From NCBI RefSeq assembly GCF_018613315.1, contig NZ_JAGGQL010000003.1, forward strand, positions 124,001-188,000: a stretch of 64,000 bases of DNA. The letters run 5' to 3'. The stretch comes from Bacillus sp. ISL-37. Lineage in GTDB: Bacteria > Bacillota > Bacilli > Bacillales > Cytobacillaceae. Both the position numbers and the translations under genes were made by a program. Below, piece by piece: positions 45,139 to 54,872 of this stretch (position 1 is its first letter; each line of letters opens with the position of its first letter). The notes under the pieces were generated by a model. It saw only the letters and a program-made list of their open reading frames with translations, did not search any database and was not told the origin of the DNA.

Positions 45139-45984
45139 ATGTGTGTGGGATTTGCAAGTAAACATTTAGAAAGGGATTTATCATTGCCAAAATATCGCGA
45201 TTCTCTCCTGGAGAGTGCGTTAAAAGATTTAACACCAGATTCTAATGTTCTGGCTATTTATCAGGCGGGATCATTAGCTAGAGGTAACTATGACAATTAT
45301 TCGGATATCGATTTACATATTATTGTTACTCCTGATGAGAAAGCCGATTTTATTAAAGCAAAACGGAACAGAGCAGCTAAATGGGGTAGTGTTTTATTTT
45401 ATGAGGATTTTAATCCTTCATCACCCGTTGTTGTTACCCATTATGATTCCTTTGTAAAAATAGATAGCTGGTATCATACACCTGAGGAAGTTGTACCATC
45501 TATTTGGCTTAAAGGATATAAGGTGTTATACGACCCTAACAACATTATTAGTGAGGTCATTAACGAGTCATCGCATAAAATTTATAAGCCTTCAGCGGAC
45601 GAGGTAGAGTTTTGGAGAGGAAAACTTTTAGCCTTCATACACGAAACTTATCGTGCGGTGATGAGGGGTGAAATATATTATGCCTTATCTAATTTAGATC
45701 GAGTCCGCTGGTTAGTCGTTTCTGGATGGTATATGGAAATGGAACAACACCTAGATAGTCCTTACGGTGTTTGGTCAAAGATCGAGGGAGCAAGAAGCAA
45801 GCTGGATCAAGGGCAATTATCACTATTAAAAAGTTGGGAAAGCGGCCGGAATACAAATCAAATTATGAAAACAATTGTCAGTATTGTTCCGGAAATCCTT
45901 AGACTGAATAAACACCTGAGCAAACAGGTGAATATTGAGGATAATGAAGACCATATTAAAAGAATTATAGATATGGTGATTTAA
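45139..45984 (+). CDS. Nucleotidyltransferase-domain protein, aminoglycoside-type
   Basis: The 281-residue protein has QAGSLARGNYDNYSDIDLHI, the Gly-Ser plus Asp-x-Asp core of nucleotidyltransferases, and an alpha-helical C terminus. It resembles aminoglycoside 6-adenylyltransferase-like proteins, but the substrate is unknown. AAGGAGATGG precedes ATG 45139. Confidence 0.78.
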   Translation: MCVGFASKHLERDLSLPKYRDSLLESALKDLTPDSNVLAIYQAGSLARGNYDNYSDIDLHIIVTPDEKADFIKAKRNRAAKWGSVLFYEDFNPSSPVVVTHYDSFVKIDSWYHTPEEVVPSIWLKGYKVLYDPNNIISEVINESSHKIYKPSADEVEFWRGKLLAFIHETYRAVMRGEIYYALSNLDRVRWLVVSGWYMEMEQHLDSPYGVWSKIEGARSKLDQGQLSLLKSWESGRNTNQIMKTIVSIVPEILRLNKHLSKQVNIEDNEDHIKRIIDMVI

Positions 45985-46080
45985 TGGATGTGCATTTTTA
46001 GGAGATAAGGGCATAATTGTCAACTTCTCGTATTCTTTAATGATGAACAAGAGGACTTTATAACAAAGGAGGGACCATTC

Positions 46081-46632
46081 TTGATTTATGTAATAAGACA
46101 TGGACAAACAGACTTGAATAAAGAAAGAAAAATGCAAGGGAGAATGGGTTTGCCGCTAAATGAGCACGGGCTAGAACAAGCCGAAGCATTGAGGAATAGG
46201 CTACAAAATGTTCATTTTGATTTTGTTTTTTCCTCCCCACAGGAGAGGGCTATGCAAACAGCAGAAATAGTTACCGGCTTAAAAGCTATTAAAGATGATA
46301 GACTGGATGTTTTTGATTTAGGAGAGGCTGACAGGTTAAGTGTTAACGAGGTTAAGATGGCTGGACCAATACCCGATCCTTCAGTTTATAAAGGTGTTGA
46401 AAATCCAAACGATTTTGTTAAAAGAGTGTTCAGTTTTATGAATGAACTTGAAAGTCAGCACGGAAATAGAGAACTAAATATTCTTATTGCTGGTCACAGA
46501 TGCACAACAGGCTGTATTGGAGCTTATTTTGCAGGAATACCAACGGATGGGAATATTTTAAGTTTTTCATCAGATACGGGCGATTATAAAACTTATGAAT
46601 TTAAGAGGTCTGAAATATTGCATAGGGGTTAA
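46081..46632 (+). CDS. Histidine phosphatase family protein
   Basis: The 183-residue protein has VIRHGQTDLNKERKMQGR and a later His in IAGHRCTTG. AAAGGAGGG precedes the TTG start. It is followed by a phosphotransferase-like gene 34 bases on, so they may be cotranscribed. The substrate is unknown. Confidence 0.82.
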   Translation: MIYVIRHGQTDLNKERKMQGRMGLPLNEHGLEQAEALRNRLQNVHFDFVFSSPQERAMQTAEIVTGLKAIKDDRLDVFDLGEADRLSVNEVKMAGPIPDPSVYKGVENPNDFVKRVFSFMNELESQHGNRELNILIAGHRCTTGCIGAYFAGIPTDGNILSFSSDTGDYKTYEFKRSEILHRG

Positions 46633-46666
46633 TTTTTATTTCTATGAAAACTAAGAGGAATACTAG

Positions 46667-47539
46667 ATGGTAAACATAAATGAAGCAGTAAATATTTTTA
46701 GTGAAAATAGTTTAATAACGAGCAATGAGGTTGAATTCAAGGCCTTAAAAAGTGGAACAACCAACGGTGTTATATATCTACTAACTGTCGAAAATACACC
46801 AACTTATGTAATAAAGATTGATCATCCATCTATTATAAACTCTACTAAAGAATTTCTTCTTGCTTATCAAGATGTACAGTTACTGCCAAATGTACATTAT
46901 ATTGATGATCAACAAGAATTTCTTGTCTACTCATATATTTCTGGAGAAACTCACTTCAATCGTGGTTTAAAACTGAAATGGATGACGCGTTTAATAAAGG
47001 AGCTATTCAATCAATACCAAAAGGTCGAACAGAATATCCCATGGGGCAGAGTAAATGGGCAAAAAAGAAAGTCCTGGTCAGAATTTAACCAGATTAGTTT
47101 TGAATCTGCAAAAGCTAATATAGGCGATCTTCTTTCAAGTGAGGATCATAATAGAGTGGCATCGCTGGTTAGTGCCTTAAATGAATATCATTTTCGAGAA
47201 GAAAAGTATTATCTTCATGGTGATACTGGGGTACATAATTTTGTCTACTCTGATAATGAGTTAAGAGGAGTTATAGATCCGTCGCCTTTAATCGGTCCAA
47301 GAATATATGATTTTACTTATGCCTTCTGCTCTTCTCCTGATCATTTGGATTTTAGTACATTAATGGCCGTTTTTTCGTTATGGGATGGTAACACTTACTT
47401 TAGTAAGGAGAGGCTGTTGGGCGAAGTCCTTTTCCAATTATATACACGCATTGGGGTTTGCATAAAAGTTCATCCACAAGACCTAAACGAATATATGGAG
47501 GCCTGGAGAGAGTGGAGAGAGTACCTCCCATCTATATGA
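46667..47539 (+). CDS. Phosphotransferase-family (APH-like) protein
   Basis: The 290-residue protein has HGDTGVHNFV (catalytic loop) and GVIDPSPLIGPRIYDF (metal-binding Asp), as in aminoglycoside phosphotransferases and fructosamine kinases. The substrate is unknown. AAGAGGA precedes the ATG. Confidence 0.8.
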   Translation: MVNINEAVNIFSENSLITSNEVEFKALKSGTTNGVIYLLTVENTPTYVIKIDHPSIINSTKEFLLAYQDVQLLPNVHYIDDQQEFLVYSYISGETHFNRGLKLKWMTRLIKELFNQYQKVEQNIPWGRVNGQKRKSWSEFNQISFESAKANIGDLLSSEDHNRVASLVSALNEYHFREEKYYLHGDTGVHNFVYSDNELRGVIDPSPLIGPRIYDFTYAFCSSPDHLDFSTLMAVFSLWDGNTYFSKERLLGEVLFQLYTRIGVCIKVHPQDLNEYMEAWREWREYLPSI

Positions 47540-47605
47540 AGACGGTTTAACAAACAGGTTGAAAACTAATGAGGATATAATTATATACATTAGAGTTACG
47601 ATCGT

Positions 47606-47640
47606 GAAGAAGTCTTCTTATTTTAGAAGACTTCTTTTTT
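47606..47640 (+). terminator. Terminator after the APH-like gene
   Basis: AAGAAGTCTTCT and AGAAGACTTCTT form a perfect twelve-base-pair stem, followed by TTTTTT. Confidence 0.87.
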
Positions 47641-47770
47641 TGAGAATCTATTTAGTTTTAAGTGGGAAATTTATCTTTATTTTGCCTTTACTTTGCAATA
47701 GTTTTGTATTTTAATTGTTATATAGTTTAGAATATTACTATTTTTCTAAAAATTGAAGGGAGTAATGAGA

Positions 47771-48925
47771 ATGAGAAAGCATTTTAGAAGATTTGCTCAG
47801 TTTACAGCTTTATCAAGTCTGGTTTTGCTGTCGGCTTGTGGGGGTGCCCAATCTTCTGGGGAAAAGGAGGAAAAGGGGGCAGCAGGAAAAGTAGCAGCTG
47901 ATATTGGAGTCATTTCTTATATTAGCGGACCGGGAGCCGCATATGGAGAAGCAATTACCAACGGACTCAAGCTAGCAAACGAAGAAATCAATAAAGAGGG
48001 AGAGGTAGAAATCAACCTTGTCATTGAGGATTCAGCAGGCAAGCAGGATCAAGCATTAACCGCTGCGCAGAAATTGATGAATTCCAAAAATGTCACGGCT
48101 ATTATCGGACCGACTCTAAGTACAGAGATGAACGTTGTTGGTCCTGAAGCGGAACTAAACGGTGTGCCAATTATGGGAACATCTACTACTGCTGAAGGGA
48201 TTCCGCAAATCGGTGAATATGTATTCAGAAACTCGCTTCCAGAAGCATTGGCTATTCCAGCATCGATCGATAAGGCGATTGAAAAATATGACGCAAAAAA
48301 AGTAGCAATCTTATATGGAAATGATGATGTGTTTACGAAGTCAGGATTCGATACTATGAAAAAGGCCGCTGAAGAGAAGGGGCTTGAAATCTTGACAATT
48401 GAAACCTTCCAAAAAGGCCAATCTGACTATAATGCACAATTAACGAAGATCAAAGGTCTCAAACCTGATTTGATTCTGGCTTCAGCTCTTTATAATGAAG
48501 GTGCAGTCATTATGGACCAGGCACGCAAATTGGGGATCGATGTTCCGTTTGTCGGCGGTAATGGCTTCAACTCTCCTGAAGTGATCAAAATTGCCGGTGA
48601 TGCTGCCAACGGCTTGATTGTGGCAACTCCCTGGTATGGTGATAAAGACGATCAGAAGGTCCAGGACTTCGTGAAAAAGTATGAAGAAAAATACGGCAAA
48701 AAGCCTGACCAGTTTGCTGCACAGGCGTATGACGCTCTCTATATCATGGCTGAAGCGTTAAAGAATGCCGGAGATGCAGACCGGGATGCGGTTCGAGAAG
48801 CATTAGCGAAAACTAAAGATTTTCAGGGAATCCTTGGCAGCTTCTCCTTTGATAAGGACGGAGATGTTGTAATGGAGCCTACTGTTCTTATAATTGACGA
48901 AGGCAAGTTCAAGGTGTTTGAATAG
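47771..48925 (+). CDS. livK: Branched-chain amino acid ABC transporter, substrate-binding lipoprotein
   Basis: The 384-residue protein has a lipoprotein signal (SSLVLLSAC), then a periplasmic-binding fold with GVISYISGPGAAYGEAITNG and a second lobe (LYGNDDVFTKSGFD). LivK-type proteins catch leucine, isoleucine or valine outside the membrane and pass them to LivH/LivM. AAGGGAG precedes ATG 47771; the frame opens at 47753. A hairpin separates it from the other liv genes and probably raises its level relative to theirs. Confidence 0.9.
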   Translation: MRKHFRRFAQFTALSSLVLLSACGGAQSSGEKEEKGAAGKVAADIGVISYISGPGAAYGEAITNGLKLANEEINKEGEVEINLVIEDSAGKQDQALTAAQKLMNSKNVTAIIGPTLSTEMNVVGPEAELNGVPIMGTSTTAEGIPQIGEYVFRNSLPEALAIPASIDKAIEKYDAKKVAILYGNDDVFTKSGFDTMKKAAEEKGLEILTIETFQKGQSDYNAQLTKIKGLKPDLILASALYNEGAVIMDQARKLGIDVPFVGGNGFNSPEVIKIAGDAANGLIVATPWYGDKDDQKVQDFVKKYEEKYGKKPDQFAAQAYDALYIMAEALKNAGDADRDAVREALAKTKDFQGILGSFSFDKDGDVVMEPTVLIIDEGKFKVFE

Positions 48926-48937
48926 TCAGACCCGCGA

Positions 48938-48975
48938 TCCATCAGCGGAATACTCCGCTGATGGAAATTTCTTTT
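48938..48975 (+). terminator. Hairpin between livK and livH
   Basis: CCATCAGCGGA and TCCGCTGATGG form a perfect eleven-base-pair stem around ATAC, followed by AAATTTCTTTT. Partial read-through would keep livHMGF lower than livK. Confidence 0.7.
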
Positions 48976-49194
48976 AAATAAGGCTCTTTTCTCATACTTT
49001 GTTGCTATTGACTTCAAAACAGAATTGAATGACCTATACTTCTTTACAAAATTAAAGCTTTATTATGAGAAAAGAGCTTGCACACTTAATACCGAACTAC
49101 AAAATGGCTTTTATCACGTTAAAATCGGCTTTAGGATTTTAACAACAATTTTTACGAAAACAGCCTTAAATAAAGAATCAGAAGGTGAGATGCC

Positions 49195-50070
49195 ATGTTA
49201 ATCGAACAGTTAATCAACGGAATAACACTAGGCAGCATATATGCCATTGTGGCACTAGGCTTTACACTCGTTTTCGGGGTGCTGGGCATCATAAATATGG
49301 CCCATGGTGAAATTTTTATGTTTGGAGCTTTCATTGGTGTTATTGTAACTTCCACTTTCAAAGGACCTCTATGGCTAGCTTTCGCAGCAGCTGTTTTGGT
49401 GACTGGGATTATGGGTTATTTGCTGGAGCGCTTTGCGTTAAGGCCGCTCAGAAATAAACAGGGAGTTTCACACCTTGCCCCTTTAATCAGTACCATTGGT
49501 GTTTCCATCCTGCTTGAAAACTTATCCCATCATTTATTTGGGGCAGGAAACCATCCGTTCAATAATACATTTGCGGAAATCAGCTTCCAGATTGGATCGA
49601 TTACTGTGTATCTGGTACAAATAGTCATTTTTATGATTTCTGTTATTTTGATGTATACACTCTCTTATTGGCTGGGAAAAACAAAAGCCGGCAAAGCACT
49701 AAGGGCAACTGCCGAGAACCTTGAAACGGCCAGTCTTCTAGGAGTCGATACGAAAAAGACCATCACCATGACTGTGATTATCGCTTCCGCAATGGGAGGG
49801 ATTGCAGGAATCCTTGTCGGCATGGCATTTAACTCAGTCACCCCTCAAATGGGCTTGTCTATTGGCTTAAAGGGGCTAGCAATAATCATTCTCGGTGGAA
49901 TGGGGAATGTCAAGGGTGCGATGGCAGGCGGCCTGATCCTAGGATTGGCGGAAACCTTCATTGTGGTGTATGGCAACTCGGGCTACCGGGATGCGATTGC
50001 GTTTGCGGCAATCATTGTCATTCTCCTTGTTAGGCCACAAGGTTTATTCGGCCAAAAAATTTCGGCATAA
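49195..50070 (+). CDS. livH: Branched-chain amino acid ABC transporter permease LivH
   Basis: The 291-residue protein has about eight membrane segments and the LivH-type LINGITLGSIYAIVALGFTLVFG start and KGLAIIILGGMGNVKGAMAGG end. It forms the channel with LivM. GAAGGTGAG precedes the ATG. The stop is twelve bases before livM. Confidence 0.9.
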   Translation: MLIEQLINGITLGSIYAIVALGFTLVFGVLGIINMAHGEIFMFGAFIGVIVTSTFKGPLWLAFAAAVLVTGIMGYLLERFALRPLRNKQGVSHLAPLISTIGVSILLENLSHHLFGAGNHPFNNTFAEISFQIGSITVYLVQIVIFMISVILMYTLSYWLGKTKAGKALRATAENLETASLLGVDTKKTITMTVIIASAMGGIAGILVGMAFNSVTPQMGLSIGLKGLAIIILGGMGNVKGAMAGGLILGLAETFIVVYGNSGYRDAIAFAAIIVILLVRPQGLFGQKISA

Positions 50071-50082
50071 GAAGGTGAACAA

Positions 50083-51060
50083 ATGCTTGGAGAACTTATC
50101 AATCCGTACTATTTACAGGTCGCTTCATTTATTTTAATCAATGTCATACTTGGTATAAGTATTTATATAACACTTTCTACCGGCCAGCTTTCACTTGCAA
50201 ATGCAGGGTTCATGGGAATAGGTGCTTATACTTCGGCGCTTCTGACGCTAAACTTCGATTTTCCAATCCTGATTGGAGTTTTAGCAGGGACACTTATGGC
50301 TGGATTGTTCGGCATTATGATCGGCATTCCGACTCTGAGACTTCAGGGGGTTTATTTGGCCATTGTGACTCTTGGATTTGGGGAAGTCCTCCGTGTTGTT
50401 TTAGTAAACTGGGAGTCTTTGACTAAGGGATCCATTGGTTTGTCCGGCATCCCCCATCTTGGACGTGAAATCCTTAGGAATTTTAAGGAATTTGGTTTCG
50501 ACCCGAGGGTTATGGGATTGCAAAACAACCAATTCATTTTCCTTATGGTTTTTCTACTCTTATTGTTTATTGTAATTGGGGTTATATGGTTTTTCAGAAG
50601 ACAATCCCGCTCTCGGGTTGGGCGGGCGTTTGCTGCCATCAAACTGGATGAAAAGGCAGCTGAATCTATGGGCATCAACATCACTTACTATAAAGTGCTT
50701 GCTTTTACACAGGGAGCATTGCTTTCCGGATTTGCCGGAGCCTTGTATGCCCACGTTCTTGCCTATATTAGTCCGGCTGATTTTGCTTACCACAGGGCAG
50801 TTGAGATTTTGATTTTTGCTGTGTTCGGTGGCAGCGAGGTCATTTGGGGGCCGGTATTTGGAGCATTATTCTTAACCGTAATGCCTGAGGTCCTTCGCTT
50901 TATCAGTGAGTATCGCTATATGATTTACGGTTTGATCATCCTCGTGATGATGGCAGTCCGTCCTCAGGGACTCATTGACGTTCATCTTTTAAACTGGATG
51001 AAGTTGAAAACGAAGAAAAGGGGGAAAGAGCATGGTACTGCAAATCAAAAAAGTGCATAA
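50083..51060 (+). CDS. livM: Branched-chain amino acid ABC transporter permease LivM
   Basis: The 325-residue protein has about nine membrane segments and a LivM-type TLSTGQLSLANAGFMGIGAY segment and FAFTQGALLSGFAGAL-like region. It pairs with LivH. The end overlaps livG by 29 bases, which implies coupled translation. AAGAAGGTG precedes the ATG. Confidence 0.9.
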   Translation: MLGELINPYYLQVASFILINVILGISIYITLSTGQLSLANAGFMGIGAYTSALLTLNFDFPILIGVLAGTLMAGLFGIMIGIPTLRLQGVYLAIVTLGFGEVLRVVLVNWESLTKGSIGLSGIPHLGREILRNFKEFGFDPRVMGLQNNQFIFLMVFLLLLFIVIGVIWFFRRQSRSRVGRAFAAIKLDEKAAESMGINITYYKVLAFTQGALLSGFAGALYAHVLAYISPADFAYHRAVEILIFAVFGGSEVIWGPVFGALFLTVMPEVLRFISEYRYMIYGLIILVMMAVRPQGLIDVHLLNWMKLKTKKRGKEHGTANQKSA

Positions 51061-51805
51061 AAATTTTGGCGGAATCAGCGCAGTTTCCGATGTCTCCTTT
51101 TCAATCAACAAAGGTGAAATCTTCGGGTTGATCGGTCCGAACGGAGCAGGAAAAACGACGATGTTCAATTTAGTTACCTCCATGTTCCCGCTAACTTCAG
51201 GGGAGATTGTTTTTAACGGTGAAAATATCAGCGGAGTCAAGCCGCACCTTATCACAAAAAAGGGGATATGCCGTACGTTTCAAAATATTCGCCTGTTCCC
51301 TCAGATGACAGCTCAAGAAAATGTCATGGTAGGGGAGCATTGTCGGAGCAAGTCGGGCGTTTTCAGCAGTGTCTTCAGAACAAAAACACAACGCCAGGAA
51401 GAGGAGAACATTCGGAGAAGAGCGAATGAATTGCTCGACTTTGTCGGCCTTACTGGATATGCCGAGCATATAGCAGACAGCCTGGCTTACGGACAGCAAA
51501 GAAGGTTGGAAATTGCCAGAGCGCTGGCAAGTGATCCGCAATTGCTGCTGCTTGATGAACCGGCAGCTGGGATGAACGAAACAGAAACAAGCAGTTTGTT
51601 TGAGCTGATAAAAAAAATTCAGGCTAAAGGGGTTACTGTCCTGTTGATTGAACACGATATGCCGCTGGTGATGAATTTGTGTGACAGGATTGCGGTGCTT
51701 AACTTTGGCAGGAAAATTGCGGAGGGCAGTCCTGCTGAGATACAGAATAACCCTGATGTCATCGAGGCATACCTCGGCAGTGAGGAGGATGAACTATATG
51801 CTTAA
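51032..51805 (+). CDS. livG: Branched-chain amino acid ABC transporter ATPase LivG
   Basis: The 257-residue ATPase has a Walker A motif GPNGAGKTT, LAYGQQRRLEIARAL signature and LLLLDEPAAGMNE. It drives uptake together with LivF in the cytoplasm. The start ATG 51032 lies inside livM, after AAGGGGGAAAG. Confidence 0.93.
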   Translation: MVLQIKKVHKNFGGISAVSDVSFSINKGEIFGLIGPNGAGKTTMFNLVTSMFPLTSGEIVFNGENISGVKPHLITKKGICRTFQNIRLFPQMTAQENVMVGEHCRSKSGVFSSVFRTKTQRQEEENIRRRANELLDFVGLTGYAEHIADSLAYGQQRRLEIARALASDPQLLLLDEPAAGMNETETSSLFELIKKIQAKGVTVLLIEHDMPLVMNLCDRIAVLNFGRKIAEGSPAEIQNNPDVIEAYLGSEEDELYA

Positions 51806-52508
51806 GGTTCAGGGAATTTCTACTTCCTATGGAAAAATCAATGTGCTAAAAAATATTAGTCTTGAGGTTGAGGAAGGGAGTATTGTAACCATTCTCGGAG
51901 CAAATGGTGCAGGAAAATCCACCACAATGAAAACGATTTGTGGCCTTTTAAAGCCGCAAGAGGGAAAGGTTGAATTTTTTGGAGAGGATGTAACAGGAAG
52001 GCGGCCGGATCAGCTGGTACGAAAAGGAATCGCACTTGTGCCTGAAGGAAGGCAAATTCTTTCCGGTATGACCGTGCTTGAAAATCTTGAAATGGGAGCC
52101 TATCATCGAAAGGATAATGAAATTAAGCAGGATATCGAAAAAGTGATGGAGAGATTCCCGATTCTTAAGGAAAGGCATCAGCAATTTGGAGGGACTCTCT
52201 CTGGAGGACAACAGCAAATGCTTGCCATCGCAAGGGCGCTCTTGAGTAAGCCGAAGCTTTTATTGCTTGATGAACCTTCAATGGGCCTTGCACCACTTGT
52301 TGTAGCCGACATTTTCAAAATCATCAAGGAGATCAACGAAGCAGGGACAACCGTTCTACTAGTGGAGCAAAATGCTAGACAGGCTCTCCGTGTATCTGAC
52401 TATGGATATGTACTAGAAACAGGAAAAATTATCGCAGAAGGAAAATCCAATGATCTTTTGACCGACCCAAGAATCATGGAGGCATACCTAGGGCGGAAAT
52501 CAAGTTAA
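51798..52508 (+). CDS. livF: Branched-chain amino acid ABC transporter ATPase LivF
   Basis: The 236-residue ATPase has GANGAGKST, LSGGQQQMLAIARAL and LLLLDEPSMGLAP, and is the second ATPase of the transporter. It starts at ATG 51798 with GAGGAGGA upstream and overlaps livG by eight bases; the longer frame to 51681 is a livG overlap. It ends the operon. Confidence 0.93.
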   Translation: MLKVQGISTSYGKINVLKNISLEVEEGSIVTILGANGAGKSTTMKTICGLLKPQEGKVEFFGEDVTGRRPDQLVRKGIALVPEGRQILSGMTVLENLEMGAYHRKDNEIKQDIEKVMERFPILKERHQQFGGTLSGGQQQMLAIARALLSKPKLLLLDEPSMGLAPLVVADIFKIIKEINEAGTTVLLVEQNARQALRVSDYGYVLETGKIIAEGKSNDLLTDPRIMEAYLGRKSS

Positions 52509-52557
52509 CCGAACTTCGGTGCTAATCACTGATTGTGGTTTGTTAAAAATGTTGTAT

Positions 52558-52600
52558 AAATGCCCCAACCCTTGCTGTATAAGGGTTTGGGCATTTTTAT
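52558..52600 (+). terminator. Terminator of the liv operon
   Basis: ATGCCCCAACCCTT and AAGGGTTTGGGCAT pair (one bulge), followed by TTTTTAT. Confidence 0.85.
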
Positions 52601-52620
52601 ATCATACCATATTTTGTCTT

Positions 52621-52668
52621 AAGAAGGATTCAGGTACTTTTTGTTGAATTCTAATTAATGGAAAAAAC
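52621..52668 (+). repeat. Partial GCGTTGATCC repeat copy (right half)
   Basis: Only the right half is seen: GAAGGATTCAGGTAC, then TTTTTGTTGAATTCTAATT and AATGGAAAA, which matches 45031-45086. Missing the left arm, it may be a truncated copy. Confidence 0.55.
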
Positions 52669-52883
52669 AATACACCACACGAACCTTTCATTTTTTAAGT
52701 TTAACGAAGATGTCTATAAGGTTGTTTTGGAAAAAGATACATTACACAGGTTTCCTATTGCAGAGGAAAAAAAAATTATTTTCAGATGCCTTTAAGATGG
52801 CTTTTTGTAACTTTTAACTAATATAGTTGACAGGTCAAAAAAATAGAGAGAGACCATTTAAATAAAAATAGAGGGGAATTTTA
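52669..52883. other. Gap with a 45-codon frame of doubtful status
   Basis: A 45-codon frame runs from ATG 52658 to the stop at 52793-52795 (SFFKFNEDVYKVVLEKDTLH). It begins inside the repeat copy and has no ribosome site, so I treat it as probably a gene remnant. The rest holds the ribosome site (AGGGGAA) of the next gene. Confidence 0.3.
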
Positions 52884-53756
52884 ATGTTACATCGTGTGAT
52901 TAAGCAATTTGGTTTGGAGATAGATTCACTAACCGAGGTAGAAGATTCACATAGTTCTACCGTCTATAAATCTACTTTGAGGCAAGGTCAAAATGTATTT
53001 TTGAAATTCCCTTATACAAAATTAAAGTTTCAGCGTGAGTTGGAAGCCTATGAAATATTAAAAGGTAGAGTTTCTATTCCTGAAATGTTGGATTATTGGT
53101 CTGGTGATGATGAGTGTCCGGGCGCTTTTTTATTATCTGAATTAAAAGGAAAACCATTAACAACTGAGGTTTCGCCAACCGTCGCATTTCAAGTTGGGGT
53201 TCTTCAAGCTCAGGTGCACACAATTGGCCCGCCTACAAACCGAAAGTTATCAGGCATACAAAATGAATTTGCGAACTGGTCTGAATTTGTTGAGCAGCAA
53301 TTTTATAGTTTTGCTGAGGACGTAAAGAGTGTTTTGGATCCACAGTTATATACTCAAGCGATTGAAAAATACGAGCAAATGAAGCACAAGCTGCCATCTC
53401 CGGATGGACCAAGTTTTGTACATATGGATTTTCGCCCTGCCAATATAATTGTTGCCGGTGATCAAGTTTCTGGAATGATTGATTTTGAGAGTGTGCGCTT
53501 TGGTTCAACAGAAGTTGATTTTACCAAACTGTATCGTGATTTTTTATCTTTTGATGCTACCTTGTATAAGTCATTTCGTGAAGGTTATAACAGTATAAGA
53601 CCACTGATCGATTTAGATAATGTCCTTCCTTTTTATCAATTTACAGATGCTTTTAACAGTATTGGTTGGTGTAAACGACGGGGCATTGAGAAAAATGCAG
53701 TATTTCTGGAAGAAAATTTAGCGAGATTAAAAGAATGTATTGAACAACAGAACTGA
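52884..53756 (+). CDS. Aminoglycoside phosphotransferase-family protein
   Basis: The 290-residue protein has VHMDFRPANIIVAG and MIDFESVRFG, the APH catalytic loop and metal-binding Asp. Substrate unknown. GAGGGGAATTTT precedes the ATG. It is followed by a GNAT gene 29 bases on, the same pairing as at 27.5-29 kb in reverse order. Confidence 0.83.
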   Translation: MLHRVIKQFGLEIDSLTEVEDSHSSTVYKSTLRQGQNVFLKFPYTKLKFQRELEAYEILKGRVSIPEMLDYWSGDDECPGAFLLSELKGKPLTTEVSPTVAFQVGVLQAQVHTIGPPTNRKLSGIQNEFANWSEFVEQQFYSFAEDVKSVLDPQLYTQAIEKYEQMKHKLPSPDGPSFVHMDFRPANIIVAGDQVSGMIDFESVRFGSTEVDFTKLYRDFLSFDATLYKSFREGYNSIRPLIDLDNVLPFYQFTDAFNSIGWCKRRGIEKNAVFLEENLARLKECIEQQN

Positions 53757-53784
53757 ATAAAGTATTTAGCCGGGGAGAAGAGAA

Positions 53785-54324
53785 ATGAATACCACTCAAT
53801 TGCCAAAAGTTCATTTAAGAGAATTAACTATAGATGATGCAGAGGACAGATACCAATGGTGTCTTGATCAAGAAGTAACGAAACATTTAAATATGCCAGC
53901 TAAATATCCTCCCTTCAGTAGAGAGGAGACCCAGGCCTGGATAAGAATGTGTATTGATAAAACAAATGGATATGAACAAAAAGCGATCATCACTGAAGAA
54001 GGTAAACACATTGGTTGGATCGATTTTAAAAATATCGATAAGTTAAACAAGCATGCAGAATTAGGAATAGCAATTGGAGATAAAAGCTACTGGGGTAAAG
54101 GATACGGATTATCCGCGATGAACGAAATGCTTATTTGGGGATTTACACATCTAGAGCTTAACAAGATATGGCTTCGAGTAGAGATTGATAATGAAAATGC
54201 GATTAAATCATATAAGAATATGGGATACGTAGAAGAAGGTATATTACGACAAGACAGATTAAGAAACGGTGAATTTGTTGATCGGTTAAGGATGAGTATT
54301 CTTAAAGACGAGTTTTTCAACTAA
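53785..54324 (+). CDS. GNAT acetyltransferase, RimJ/RimL type
   Basis: The 179-residue protein has VHLRELTIDDAEDRYQW, AELGIAIGDKSYWGKGYGL (acetyl-CoA site) and AIKSYKNMGYVEEGILRQD. The acceptor is unknown. Likely cotranscribed with the phosphotransferase gene upstream. Confidence 0.87.
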   Translation: MNTTQLPKVHLRELTIDDAEDRYQWCLDQEVTKHLNMPAKYPPFSREETQAWIRMCIDKTNGYEQKAIITEEGKHIGWIDFKNIDKLNKHAELGIAIGDKSYWGKGYGLSAMNEMLIWGFTHLELNKIWLRVEIDNENAIKSYKNMGYVEEGILRQDRLRNGEFVDRLRMSILKDEFFN

Positions 54325-54393
54325 ATGGTGCAAGGCTCAAAATATCTTTAACTTAAGGGACAATAACTCCTTAAAAAATAAGGGGGTCACAAA

Positions 54394-54738
54394 TTGAATT
54401 TAATAAAATGGGTAGTCATATCAATCGCAATTGTGATTGTATCCTGGACTGCTATTGATTTAATTAGATATGGAGATTATGACGGGAAGAAACAAATAGA
54501 TGAAGTTAATGGAGATACATTAGTGCTGGTTGAACTTAAAATTTTGCCAGATGCTTCATATATGCCTTTAGAAGTGAAAATTTCAGATGAAACACTAATA
54601 ACAGGTGTAGGTCCTCAATCCCTCTTTCTAGAAAACATAGATGATTTAAAACAGGGTCAAAAAGTAAGAATATGGTATAACACAAACTCTGACAATGAAA
54701 ATATAGCTAAAAAAGTGGTAGTTTATAACTTGTTTTGA
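54394..54738 (+). CDS. Membrane-anchored DUF3221-like protein
   Basis: The 114-residue protein has an N-terminal hydrophobic segment (about residues 3-21) and a soluble part with KQGQKVRIWYNT, resembling small DUF3221 proteins. AGGGGGTC precedes the TTG start. Function unknown. Confidence 0.5.
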   Translation: MNLIKWVVISIAIVIVSWTAIDLIRYGDYDGKKQIDEVNGDTLVLVELKILPDASYMPLEVKISDETLITGVGPQSLFLENIDDLKQGQKVRIWYNTNSDNENIAKKVVVYNLF

Positions 54739-54792
54739 TTTCATTGAACGGTACCCATTTAAAAATTGATATTTACCTTTATTAATCAATTA

Positions 54793-54836
54793 TGGGTGCG
54801 TTGATGGAGAGGGATTACCACTTATTAATGAATGAA
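54793..54836 (+). repeat. Degenerate GCGTTGATCC repeat copy
   Basis: GGGTGCGTTGATGGAG is followed by GGGATTACC and then TTATTAATGAATG, so the hairpin is eroded. It separates two genes as in the other copies. Confidence 0.5.
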
Positions 54837-54872
54837 CATATGAATGATTTTAACTCATTTGTGGGGTGAAGT

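Noticed and set aside
52658-52795. A 45-residue gene
   Set aside because: It begins inside a repeat copy and lacks a ribosome site; kept only as a doubtful remnant.
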